Below are positions 22,009-33,000 of a stretch of DNA of 64,000 nucleotides, piece by piece (positions within the stretch are counted from its first letter, which is position 1; every line of letters starts with the position of its first letter). This stretch comes from Anodontia alba. Lineage: Eukaryota; Mollusca; Bivalvia; Lucinida; Lucinidae. Under the pieces are notes generated by a model that was not told the DNA's origin, did no database searches, and saw nothing but the letters and a program-made list of their open reading frames with translations. The DNA lies in NCBI GenBank assembly GCA_964016985.1, contig OZ024825.1, forward strand, positions 38,811,557 through 38,875,556. The letters run 5' to 3'. Made by a program: the position numbers and the translations under genes.

Positions 22009-22443
22009 TCACAATCCAAGTTTTCTAAAATAATCACCAAGCTTCATAATTTGTTCATTGACTATCTCACTGTCAACACGTTGATCGTTAATGCCTAATA
22101 TGAGTAAAGAAAACGTTTGACACGCCGTACAACCGTTAATACCGTCTTTGGCGTAAATTCCGTTTCTTCCATCAGCCAGACAAACGTCATAGTGACGTTC
22201 CTTAATCGTCACACCGTTCCTGTATACTACATCCGGGTACTTTAGTCCTTCAATAATGTGAGCGATTTCAATATCAAATGGGTAAAACCCATCGCTAGCA
22301 ATGATTAGTCTCTGACTTTTAAGGTCATATATAGCCGCCTGGCAGGGTGTAGACTCAACTAAGTTGTCAAGGATATAATTGTCCCAGATTTTCATAATGT
22401 ATTCATCCCTGAGCGTGACGTCTCCTCTCATTGCAATCTCCAT
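22009..22443 (-). CDS. Profilin-like actin-binding protein
   Basis: An intact single exon of 144 residues. Profilin binds actin monomers, poly-proline and phosphoinositides in the cytosol. Features that fit: Trp and Tyr in the N-terminal helix (KIWDNYILDNLV), CQAAIYD, the GFYPFDIEIAHIIEGL block, VTIKERHYDVCLADG, the Gly-rich NGIYAKDGINGCTACQTF before a hydrophobic strand (LLILGI), and a C-terminal amphipathic helix (NEQIMKLGDYFRKLGL). Length is normal, with about ten extra N-terminal residues. I chose the Met at 22443 (context AAAATAAAATGG) over one 18 codons upstream, whose extension is Lys/Asn/Ile-rich low complexity. No introns: it may be a retrocopy or a naturally intronless gene. Confidence 0.8.
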   Translation of the reverse strand: MEIAMRGDVTLRDEYIMKIWDNYILDNLVESTPCQAAIYDLKSQRLIIASDGFYPFDIEIAHIIEGLKYPDVVYRNGVTIKERHYDVCLADGRNGIYAKDGINGCTACQTFSLLILGINDQRVDSEIVNEQIMKLGDYFRKLGL

Positions 22444-22845
22444 TTTATTTATTTTTTTTTTATTTCTAATATTAATCAAATATATATTCCGAAACAATTT
22501 CTCGATGGATCATAACATGACAAAACAGATAAAATAATTGTAGAAATTAGTATAAAACTATGTCTCTGTTGCATATAGTTACGATCAACAGTTTTAACAC
22601 GGGAACATACCATGCAGATAAATACGAATAATTAATGTCCACAATATCAGCATTAATTATATTATATCCCCTATCAAATATTCATTTGCCACAGTGACTA
22701 GCACCTATAGATAATGTCCAAGTGGCTGTTATCATGTTAGATTTTTATTTGCGAATACACAACAAACTTGTTTGACACTTATACTGATAAATGTATTAAG
22801 TTTGTATTTATGCGCGCCGTAACGCGAGAAAACGCACCTTTGGAT
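22444..22845. promoter_or_regulatory. AT-rich upstream region of the profilin-like gene
   Basis: About 75% A/T, with an A/T run directly before the start codon. No specific TATA or regulatory site can be assigned. Confidence 0.25.
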
Positions 22846-22849
22846 GTTT

Positions 22850-23025
22850 CCGAACAGCAAAGACTCAGATCAGACTGCGCATCCGCGCAGTCTGACCAGA
22901 GTCTTCGCTGTGCGCTCTTTGAAGAGTTAAGGAGTCAGTACTTCTTCAAGCGGGCAGCGAAGAATCCTATCACATTGCACAGATGCACAGACTGATCTGA
23001 GGTTTCACTGGGCACACGTCAAAAA
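22850..23025. mobile_element. CGAAGA two-hairpin repeat
   Basis: Hairpin 1 is AGACTCAGATCAGACTGCGC / GCGCAGTCTGACCAGAGTCT. Hairpin 2 starts GCGGGCAGCGAAGAATCCTA and ends in TTTCACTGGGCACACG. Confidence 0.75.
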
Positions 23026-23660
23026 GTACTTTTTCACGTGTTAAGTGACATGTCTATCCATTAATATCCATTCAGCTGAATTTTGGATCGTGTCACGCAG
23101 AAAAGGGATTTGGTTCGTGTGTGAACAGTGAAGCTTTTAATCATCTTAATCTTCCGCACATCAGGACATTCCCTTTTATGTTATAGATTTTACAATATAT
23201 ATGCTATAACAATATCTATCTATGATTGGTGAAGATCCTGATCGCACCGCGCAAATGCTCAGGCGGACCTGGGTTATCGCACTTCACATATATACACTCA
23301 GTTCCGTTTTTGTTTGGTAAGACTTAAATGGCTTATTGAACGGAACCTGTCTGTGTTGCACGACAATGGCTCAATTCTTTAATTGTATTGTATGTTTATT
23401 ACAATATAAAATAATCTCGTAACGGGTTCAATATTTTGATGTAAATAAAATATGTTGAATATATGACTGTTTAGTTGTAAAACAACACTTCAGGATAAAC
23501 ATAGATTATATACTAGTAGTCAAGGAGTGGGTAATTTTTTTCTTACCCAAGGGTCCGAAAGATATGCAGCTTATTTTGTTACTGAAAGAGTGCTTGTTCA
23601 ATGTTTTCAAATCACAGTATATAGATTTATAGCAGATCTGCATGAACAAGTTTCTACGGA
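23026..23660. other. Nothing recognised
   Basis: AT-rich. A weak GGTGAAGATCCTGATCGCAC piece near 23228 recalls the hairpin families. Confidence 0.35.
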
Positions 23661-23669
23661 GGAACAGAT

Positions 23670-23892
23670 GATACAGATAAAAAAAAACTCTGATATTTTT
23701 CATATTTCTGCTCATAACATAGATTGTGTGTACTCGTTAGAACCGCCTCGCCGAGGCGGTTCTAACGAGTATCCATAATCTATGTTTTGAGCAGAAATAA
23801 GAAAACTAATGTATACCCCTGTAAACCCCGGTTTCATTATATAAAAGTGGGGTTTAAGGGGGTCAAAATTCTATAGGTATGTTTTCGTGATG
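23670..23892 (+). mobile_element. Hp280 hairpin MITE, copy 8, left end missing
   Basis: It begins inside the left arm (AACTCTGATATTTTTCATAT), has a complete core and right arm, and ends GTATGTTTTCGTGATG. Confidence 0.88.
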
Positions 23893-24090
23893 ACAGATCT
23901 TAAAGGACCAGAAGGTATCTAACTACAGGACTGTGAATATGAGACGTTTGCGACCGCCACATGGCACTTGATACCAGCAGTGATGAAGATAAATAATTTC
24001 TAAAGGAATTATGTGCAAGCAACGAACATATTAAAGGAAGCGAACATAGTAGACTCGGTTTTACGGAGTCTGTTCTTTAATAGTAATATA

Positions 24091-24412
24091 CAGTCCACTC
24101 TCGTTATCTCGAAGTCCAAGGGACTGAATTACTTCGAGATATCCGTACCTCGACATATCAGATTTGCAGAATTGAGGAAAAAAATAGATTGAACAACCAC
24201 ATTTCACAAATGAATATGTAATTTGACTCCTGAAGATAGGGATATATTGAAAATATTGTGTAAAAGAGGAGACATTGCTCCTCTTGGAGACATTACTCCT
24301 CTTTTCCACAATATTTTATCTGTTAGATTTTCATGTTTTAAAGGGACCGGATTTTCACTTCGAGATAAGCGATTATTCGAGATAAGCGAAGTCGAGATAA
24401 CGAGAGTCGACT
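24091..24412. mobile_element. pogo/Tigger-type MITE (TATCTCGA family), copy 1
   Basis: It starts CAGTCCACTCTCGTTATCTC after TA and ends near the inverse GAGATAACGAGAGTCGACT. The centre is a hairpin (GTGTAAAAGAGGAG / CTCCTCTTTTCCAC). Confidence 0.8.
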
Positions 24413-24797
24413 ATTCTGAGGCCCTGATCATCCTCTTTGCAGAGGCATCAGTGATGATGGTCTATTTTTTAATATTCAACACAGTTTTATGGCTCCACTA
24501 GGATGGGAAATTATACAATTCAGTGTTGATCATTGCCGATATTAAATGTGGTTATGTCCGAGATACAGCAAGTTTAACCCATATTAAATCTTTTAAGCAG
24601 AAACATAAAATGAAATGTTGGTTGACATATGGAATTAAGGTCTTGTAACATCGAAAGTAAGGTAAATACAACAATGCTATTCGAAAGTAAACATCAAGAG
24701 GTTTGTGTCTTATATTGAAATTTCATCGTAACAATTCGATGAACAAGCAATAGTATTCAATGACCTTTTGTGAATCTATAAAACAGTGAATATACTG
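24413..24797. other. Nothing recognised
   Basis: AT-rich intergenic sequence without open frames or repeats matched elsewhere in the window. Confidence 0.35.
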
Positions 24798-24971
24798 TTA
24801 ACCTTAACCTTTAATAGTCTCTGGGCAGATTCAGCAGACGACAAACTGATATTTTTTTTCTCTTAAGAGACAATTTGCATGAAATGTCAAAGCCTATTTT
24901 CTGAGGAAAATAACAAAAAATATTTCAAATTGTCGTCTGCTGCAATTTTTACCCAACATTCTTAGTGTTAA
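24798..24971. mobile_element. TTAA-type MITE (GCTTAGCA family), single copy
   Basis: TTAACCTTAACCTTTAATAG at the left, ATTCTTAGTGTTAA at the right. The inner palindrome is AGACAATTTGCATGAAATG with GTCGTCTGCTG near both ends. Confidence 0.65.
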
Positions 24972-25200
24972 AATCATCCTATGGGAAAATAATTTGAACT
25001 AATAGCATTATGATGTAGATTGACATAATATCTGATAGCTCAAAAGAAACTGTTCTTGTATATTTATATACAATATTGCACGGTTAATGAAGGCGTTTCC
25101 TGTTCTTCGAAGTGTGGTACAAGAACCCTTGACTTCAGCCTGTTTTAACCCAGGACAGCATACTCGTCAGTCGTCCACCGTCCGTGATGTATCGTCAACA

Positions 25201-25266
25201 TTTTTTTTTTTTTTTGCTAACACGAGCAGTACCTTTATGACAAGCTAAGCCTACAACGTCTCTCTC

Positions 25267-25308
<42 letters not shown>

Positions 25309-25309
25309 A
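25201..25309. repeat. T run and (TC)n microsatellite
   Basis: T16 at 25200-25216, then CT repeats at 25259-25309. Confidence 0.9.
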
Positions 25310-25459
25310 GATTAGATTTATCATATTTTATTGCATGTTAAACAAAAGGATTGGACACAAGTTATGACAACAGATATTCATCTCCCTGCAGCATGAAATA
25401 TTGTTGTTCGACTGTCATTACTGACAATGACCAATCCTCATCATCTGTGTGATGTGTTA

Positions 25460-26300
25460 TTATTTGTGTGTTCTAAGATGGCTGATGAGACCAATCTTAG
25501 CTCTAAACTGCCTGTTGCAGATAGAACAAGAGAGGTCCGAGGGAGAAAGCTCTGTTGGTAATGCCTTAGCTCTGGCTTTCCGCTGTGCACTTTTTTGCTC
25601 GGCTTCGCTGATTCTTTTTGCTTCGTATTCACCAGCTCCCCTTTTTATGAGGCCTCGCCACTTTGTACGATCTTGTGCAATCTATTCCCATGACTCTGTT
25701 GGTATGTTGAAGTCTTTAAGGGAGGCTTTGATGGTGTCCTTGTATCGCTTCTGACCACCATGGGAGCATTTTTCTACTTGAAGTTCTCCATAGAGGATTT
25801 TCTTTGGCAAACGTTCATCAGGCATTCTGGTAACATGGCCTGTCCATCTTAACTGTGCCAATTTCAGAAGAGTATGTATACTGTGCACCCCCTGCCCTTT
25901 TCAGGACTTCTGTGTCTGGAATCCTGTCTTGCCACTTGATCTTTAGAAGTTTTCTAAGACAGCTTGTATGGGAGTGGTTCAGTCTTTTCCCATCAAAGCG
26001 ATACCTAATAGGTATACCATTGTCACCATCCTGAAAAGGATCTGAAAGCATGGCAGAAAACATCATGCTGAACAGTGTTGAAGCTAGTACACAGCCTTGC
26101 TTAACTCCATTTGTCACAGGAAATGGATCAGAAAACTCGCCATCATTTTGGACCCTTGCAACATACTATCATGGAACTGCCGCACCATTGCTATGAATTT
26201 GGCAGGACAACCAAACTTCGCCATATTTTTCCAAAGTCCCTCACGACTGACTGTGTCAAATGCTTTAGTAAGGTCGACAAAGGTCGTGTAGAAGTCCACA
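25460..26300 (-). pseudogene. Non-LTR retrotransposon fossil: RT piece and C-terminal zinc finger
   Basis: Read from 26300 downward: TTFVDLTKAFDTVSREGLW (RT motif around the FVDLxKAFDxV Asp), CPAKFIAMVRQFHDSM, then VKQGCVLASTLFSMMFSAM (the GVxQGxxLxPxLF motif). It jumps to HTSCLRKLLKIKWQDRIPDT, KMDRPCYQNA, RMPDERLPKKILYGEL and a C2H2 finger CSICNRQFRAKIGLISHLRTH at the end. The YxDD motif is missing (internal deletion) and several stops are present. Confidence 0.85.
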
Positions 26301-26990
26301 TTCTGTTCCTAGCATTTTTCTTGAAGCTGTCGTGCTGTCTCTCCCTGCAGCGAAGGACGAAATGCATTCACTTAAAGATACAATGGTGCAAAAACCATTT
26401 TATATCACAAAATAGAAAAAGAACATATTCAGAAAAGAAAATAAGTTGCGGTCCTTAACAGTTCGATATGCTGAAATTAACGTTTGGCAAGAACAAAAAC
26501 GAAATGCTTGTAATACTAGAACACACGATTGAAGTATTAGTTAAGCCTGTTGGTGGCTTTAATATTTTTTTAAACTGCTAGTATGGTAGTTTATTGTTTC
26601 AAAGTCGTATAAAGAATAACCGTCTGTTAACTAAGAGATCGAAATTTACATTAGGAATGTTTTGATAGTGGTGTATTTGCGATAATATTCGTCTTAGGGT
26701 GTTGTAAAGATTGTATTTGAGGAAATACATTTGTAGTGTTCGGCGCTTTGAATAGAACACCACAACTGCAATTTGGATAAGGAATTATGTTAACGTGGAA
26801 AACATCGACATTTAAGCTGCTACACCTAAGCACATATCAGACTCACAGTTGCAACACATAACAATTTTGTGTGGGAAAGTATAACAAATGACATAGTGTC
26901 TGAAAACAAATGAATTTAATACAACAGTTCTGTTCATAGCACTGCTCTTCATATATTCCATTCAGGCAACAAAATGGCACACTGTATTTA
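26301..26990. other. Nothing recognised
   Basis: AT-rich, only chance open frames. Confidence 0.35.
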
Positions 26991-26994
26991 TGTA

Positions 26995-27352
26995 CAGTCG
27001 AACCTCAATAGCTCGAACATCTCTGGGACCATGATAATTCGTTCGAAACAGGGGTAGTTCGAGCCACTGAGGGTTAATCATGGCACCAGTTCAGGAAGCA
27101 AATAGCGATAATTTATGGAAATACTTTCGATTTTCTACACAATGATTGTATGTTGAGTGTATTCATTAGAATCGCCTCGAATAGGCGATTCTAATGAGTA
27201 CACACAACATACAATTCCATGATAAAATAAAAAAAAATCCCTAAATATTTGTTTTCTTGAGCTATTGGAAGAATTTTGTAGGGACTGAAAAAAGAGTTCG
27301 AATCATCCACGGTAAACGAGCCATCCGTGTTCGAGCCATCGAAGTTCGACTG
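26995..27352. mobile_element. pogo/Tigger-type MITE (GCTCGAAC family), copy 2
   Basis: Near-identical along its length to 16792-17148: CAGTCGAACCTCAATAGCTC at the left, TCGAAGTTCGACTG at the right, TA on both sides. The core hairpin is ATTAGAATCGCCTCGAATAG with its inverse. Confidence 0.9.
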
Positions 27353-27409
27353 TAAGTTAGTAATTCCAACTCCTCATCTTAATACACATTTCACGCAGTT
27401 TGGTTGAAG

Positions 27410-27660
27410 GAAAAGTTTTACACTTCAATATAGTCCAGAGCAGGAAGCTGTAGGATCTATCTTCCTTCCGCCGTCGCAAAAGATTGACACTTTTGGCAAA
27501 ATTAGTAACAATTTGATGACAAAGTTGGAATTATAAGGAATGGATTATTATTTTTTGGACTTTATTGATATGTAAATTTCGACAAATCACTCACAAATTT
27601 AACATAAAACATTTTGCTTTTTATTCAGTATGTGGGTGATACGCCGGAGTTTGCACATCG
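27410..27660. repeat. Dispersed repeat, second copy of 9660-9910
   Basis: TTTTACACTTCAATATAGTC, CAGAGCAGGAAG, TCTTCCTTCCGCC and AAAAGATTGACA occur in the same order in both copies. Confidence 0.65.
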
Positions 27661-27807
27661 ATAAAATCGACAAAATTAGAATTCATTCCTATAGTATTTA
27701 CAAATATTTTTAGATAGACAAATGACACTATGAGTATTGTAAATCAGAAATGGTCTTGCATAATGTAGCCAAATGGCAATAAGCTCGTACAGGGTTGATC
27801 CATTTAC

Positions 27808-27989
27808 GTTCACCATTATCACTCTGATGGGCAAATTCAGCAAACGACAAATTAATATTTTTCTTACTTTTTCCAGAAAACAGGATTTGACATTTCAAGC
27901 AAAGCATGGAATGTCAAATCTTGTTTTCTGAGGAAAAAATATTTTCAAATTTATCAGCTAAAAATATTAACTAGAGTGCTAAGCGTTAG
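27808..27989. mobile_element. TTAA-type MITE (GCTTAGCA family) at the 3' end of the PAN gene
   Basis: ACTCTGATGGGCAAATTCAGC at the left and AGAGTGCTAAGCGTTAG at the right, with an inner palindrome (TTTGACATTTCAAGC / GAATGTCAAATC). The right terminus overlaps the stop codon of the exon at 27986-28212. Confidence 0.65.
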
Positions 27990-28212
27990 TTAACAGTGTC
28001 ATACTGATGCACGTGGGCTGGAGTTTCGTTGTCTTCTGGATTATGTGTTTTGATATTGCTAAAATTATCTTCATTATCATGTGACATATTGACAAAGCCC
28101 ATTCTCATCTGCTCCTCCTCGACGAGTCGTTTTGTTCTACAGAAGTAGAGCAAGGCTGCACCTATCACTAATCCTGGAATAAGCATCCCAACGGCAAGAC
28201 CAGCCATTGCAC
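27986..28212 (-). CDS. PAN gene, last exon: transmembrane helix and cytoplasmic tail
   Basis: The acceptor is AAATGAATATTTCAG; two bases complete a Gly codon. It encodes AMAGLAVGMLIPGLVIGAAL-LYFC (one helix), then RTKR as a stop-transfer signal and an acidic tail with NEDNFSNIKTHNPEDNETP, ending HQYDTVN. The stop TAA overlaps the end of a TTAA-type element, so the original C-terminus may have been different. Confidence 0.85.
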
Positions 28213-30055
28213 CTGAAATATTCATTTAAGGTGAATGAATATTCATTTAAGGTGAATGAATACTAAGTAGATTGTCCGCCATATTTGTCAAGGGGGACAC
28301 CTTTATGACTTCCCATTACGAAAACACGCCTATTCAAATATATAGAAAATTTCACCTAAAAAACCTGAAAATTTTCAGAAAAAAAATCTGATATTTTTCA
28401 TATTTCTGCTCAAAACATAGATTATGGGTACTCGTTAGAACCGACTCGGCGAAGCGGTTCTAAGGAGTACCCTAAATCTATGTTTTTGAGCAGAAATAAG
28501 AAAAATAATGTATACTCTCTTAACCCCATTTTTACTATATAAAAGTGGGGTTTCATGGGGTCAAAATTATTTAGGCATGTTTTCGTGATGCTATTTGCTC
28601 TTCTGTATATCAATCTCCATCCGAAAAGGGATCTACTCTAAAAGAAAAAAATGCAGCGTATGATCAGGGCCGATGCTGTTTGCCACTCAGCAGCTTGAGA
28701 CCCACAACAGACCATTTATATGAAATGGACTTGTTGAAATGCTAGGACAAGTTTGGTAAGTGGTTAAGGTGTCCGAAATTCAGGGTAAATACGATAAATT
28801 ATAGCATCTGATTGGTAAGAGAACGCATTACATGGTCCGCATCACCCCACAAGATGTATTCAGGGTGTATTCAAATAACAAAGGCCTAGTCCCACGGGGC
28901 GGGGGATGGGGGGGGGGAGGCGAGGGGGGGGGGGGCGGTGGCACTCACTATATTAGCTTGGGGAAGGCATCTTATTTTCATAGTCTGTCTCTGTCTGGAA
29001 TGGGGGTGTGTTTCATTGTAAAAGCTCTGGGAAGAGATTCAAATCTAGAAAGGGGTTAATGTCTCTCTGGAATGGGGGTGGTAAACTACCTTAGCCTGGA
29101 GTTGGACTTCCGATGATATGTGGTATGTCTAAAATGGCCCCATAAACAAAGAAAAAGTTACAATTTTAAATAAAGAGAACAGGAGTAAACTGAAAGATGA
29201 CACTGTTAATGAGAAAAAAAGCTATGCAAAAGGAGGCCGAGTTGGGGCATATTTAAACGAACTTCCATAAAGGAAACTGTTGTTTGAAAACACCTTAGTT
29301 AAACTTGATACTGTGTGATTCTTGTTGTACTTTATATTGATAATGTATCTAAATAAATCCTTGTTAAGCTGACTGCACAAATGAGCATGTATTGTTTGTC
29401 TGGGATATATGTTCGTCTTACTTTTGTCTGGAAAGGCGTCTCAATCGTGTCTGGAAAGGAGTAGGGGTCCCGGGCTCCTGGCAGCACACCCTTCCCTTGT
29501 TGATAGTAAGTGCGCCCCGCCGCACCCACCCCGTGTGCCTAGAGCATCTGCGCATACGTGTAATCCAATCAAAGCATTCCTAGTTTGCATTCAAAATGCT
29601 TAGATACTGTAAAATGTATCAACAGAGAGCAGAATCTCTTAGCAGACTGCAGATTTGCAGTTTTTGACCATTTGCATGCATTTTGCAAACTCGGGATCTT
29701 TTACGTAGTGTTTTGTTTTCTAAAGTTACGCTGTCTGCCTTCTTTTCCTTCATCTGGTTCAATGCTTATTTTGTCTCCAAACTGAGTAAGCACGATGCAG
29801 GCATCATTTCACAAGAACATGTAAGTGATGTGCTGTGGTGTTTGTTATACGGCTTTATGATGCAAATGACTGGCAGCAAGTGAACTTCATAGTTTCTGAC
29901 ACCTTCCCATCCTGATTTTATACTATATAAAGTGGTGAAATAGGAGAATGGCTGCCTGAATTCCAAATCAATGTAGCATTGTTTTACGACTGCATCAAAA
30001 ATCGCAGAGGTAATTTAGAAAACTTTTTAATTATATTTTATAGTACACACACACA

Positions 30056-30098
<43 letters not shown>

Positions 30099-33000
30099 TA
30101 CACCCAAGACTCAGATCAACCTGTGTATACGCACAGGCTGATCAGAGTCCCCGCTGGCCGCATGAAGATGGTTCGAGTCTTAAGCTATACACAGAATGGA
30201 CAGCGAAGACTGATCAGACTGCACGGATACGCAGGTTGCTAGAAGTCTTCAGCATGCGTTTATGCAATCTGGTAAATGCGATGCCCGGCTCACATTAGAA
30301 TGGTTTTCAGTGGCATCTACATAAAATGGTAGTTCGTCCTGTGGCTTACCTGCCGAGTACCCTGTACTGCCCTGAGACTGAGGTTGTTGTTGCTGCTGCT
30401 GCTGAGATGGAGGACTACGCCCGGGAAAGTACTGCCCTGAAATTAAACTAGAACTGTCAGCAGATCTGACTATATTCCCGCTACAGCGCTATAAGAGGAG
30501 AAAGATATTTTAGTAACCAAAAACTGGAGACACAAACATGAATTGGAGAGATAAAGGAACAAAGAAGCAGCGGCATCATGATTCTGGTACACACGATACA
30601 TCCTCCCTCTGTCCAAATGTGTACCAAGTTTCAACTCTCAAGACTTCACATTTACTGAGAAGGCTGTGTCGAAATTTTCACCTGAAGTGACGTGAATGCT
30701 GTGTTTGGAGGTCGCGTGAGCACAGCACGTTACGGTAATATTTATGCAAACACCATACGTAAACTTTCTGAGTAGTACATTCCTAAAGAAACGTAGGAAA
30801 TTACGGTGGTTCATATAAGAATTCTTCGTAGAGCCAACTTAAGGAGAAATGATACATTTTCAAGGGAGACAACTCTGTCAACATTGCTTTTGCTCCCTTC
30901 TGAAAAGAGGTTTAGTTTACCCTAAAAGGAAAGAATATGCTCCTCGTATAGGAGCAAATTCTTATCATTTAGAGAACCTTTTTGGCCTGGGCTTGGCCAA
31001 AGTAGTCATACCAAAATTTCAATCCCGGTCAAAATATTTACGGAAAAACCCGAGTAAAAGTGCAAAGTACCGCTTGCAATGCGTCTCTCTACGCAGAAAA
31101 AAAAAAAGACAGTACAAGTACATTTGGGTTTGAACATAATTACATGTAGGTTTAAGTTTACAAGAAACTCTGACTAAGAATTTTGAGCCTTGATGAGGTT
31201 CTTCACAACTGCTAGTTTAAAATAGTACGCTGTAACATTGAAGGAAAACACGATTGTTTACGGAGATAGTCGATCTGGATAGTCGATATTAGAACGGAAA
31301 AGTACGAGTATTTGCTTATTTGAAAAGCTGAAAAAAATGATGTTTGAAACGGTATTGTGTCTCATCTCATGTCTGTTACTAACTTTCGGGATTAAACCCA
31401 TTTTTTTTCACACATGCATAAATAAAGTTTGTGTTTTACCATTACCACTCTCTTGTAACATACAGCAGACGACACATTGATGATAATTTCCTTATTTTTT
31501 CCAGAAAATAGGCATTGTCAAAGTTCAGGGAAAAAAATAAGAAAATATTTCAAAATGTCGTCTACTGAAATTTTTACCCCGAGTCAATAATATTTCGTAT
31601 AATTGTCATCTTGACAGAAGAGTAGTTCACAACCATAGATAAGAAGATAGGTTTAGTGACATTTTTTTGTCATTTTTGTTGCAAACATGGGTTCTGGGGA
31701 CTCATTAGAAGGGCAGCAATGAGGTCATTCCAATCAGAACCCACAACATGTTTTGCTGGAAAAAAAAGAAAAAAAAAAGAAAGAAAATCACTAAAACTAA
31801 GTTTTAAATAGGCTAACCATATCTCTAGTTAAGAGGGGACTGGGGTGGGGGTGGTATCAGATTGATATTTTTCTTATTCCTACATGCAAACATATGTTGT
31901 GGGTACTCATCAGACAATAGAAGACTATTCTGATGCCCAGTTCTCCAGCGCCTGCAGCGCTTTGCTATGGTGTTTCACTGAGGAGAGGGTGCCCCTGCAC
32001 TTGCACTGACCGGGCGCCGGTTTGTTTTTGGGCTGCGCAGGAGTAGGGTGCCAAATTTTGCGCGGGTGAAGCTGATTAGTATATGACAACTTAAGATACA
32101 TGTAGTTTTTCTCATTCTCTCCAGAAAATACGGTTTGACATTTGATGTAGATTGTTTAACGACACGTCAAAAAAAGGTAAGAGAAAAGTCAAGGGAGTGC
32201 CACAATCACAAACCGCAGCCCTTCCCAGACACCAAGAGGAAGAGGAAATCGACAAAACCAAACAAGCGCAAATCTTACAAACGTACGGAAAGCACTAAGA
32301 TTAGCTTTCCCTTCCCCAAGCGAGGCAGCTGCAACGCTTACAGGACTAAAAAATACATGAACAAAATAACACAAGGCAAGACATAAAACAAATCGCCTCG
32401 TAGAATAAACCACAGAGCAACAAAGAATAAGACTAACATCTGGACCACCGCCTTAGAACGGTCAATAGAGTAAACCACCGTGGGGTTTAAAGCACTTTTA
32501 CAGCTAGCCAACTTCACCCTGGGTCCTGATGCTACTCTTAATACAGAAATACATAAAAATTCGGTTCGCATAAAGGCACCCAGCTAAACCTTGTGGGTCA
32601 TGTTTAGTTGTCTGTCTCCAGAGAAAGGGAGAAAAGAGATAGTAAAGGAGATGAAAGAGTGGGACAGGAAAAATGGAACAGGAATGAAAGGGTGGAAACA
32701 GAAGAAAAAATATTCCCCTCTACCCTTACCTGCTACAAGGATAGCAAGCCTTGCCCAACTGTAAGTCAATATCAATTGGACGCCCCGGTGATGTAAGATA
32801 CACGACACCTTCGCCACACCCGATCAAACCCTCGACTGTTGGCAGTAAAGTTCAGCAAGATGACGGTTAAAGACTTACTTGTGTACAAATCCGACGTGCT
32901 GTTTGTAATATTAGTTCTGTAGTTAACAGGATTGATTCCTAGGAGATTACATAGAGATGTTGATGTCCCATATGAGAAAGCCTTGCACGATATTCCGCTG

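Noticed and set aside
22444..22497. Longer profilin start, 18 codons upstream
   Set aside because: The extra residues are Ile/Asn/Lys-rich from an AT-rich stretch and unlike the family. The nearer ATG has a better context.
22768..22995. Open frame of 75 codons
   Set aside because: It is a read-through of the CGAAGA two-hairpin repeat, without codon bias or splice context.
29979..30242. Open frame with a Thr-His repeat
   Set aside because: It is the (CA)n microsatellite plus a hairpin repeat translated.
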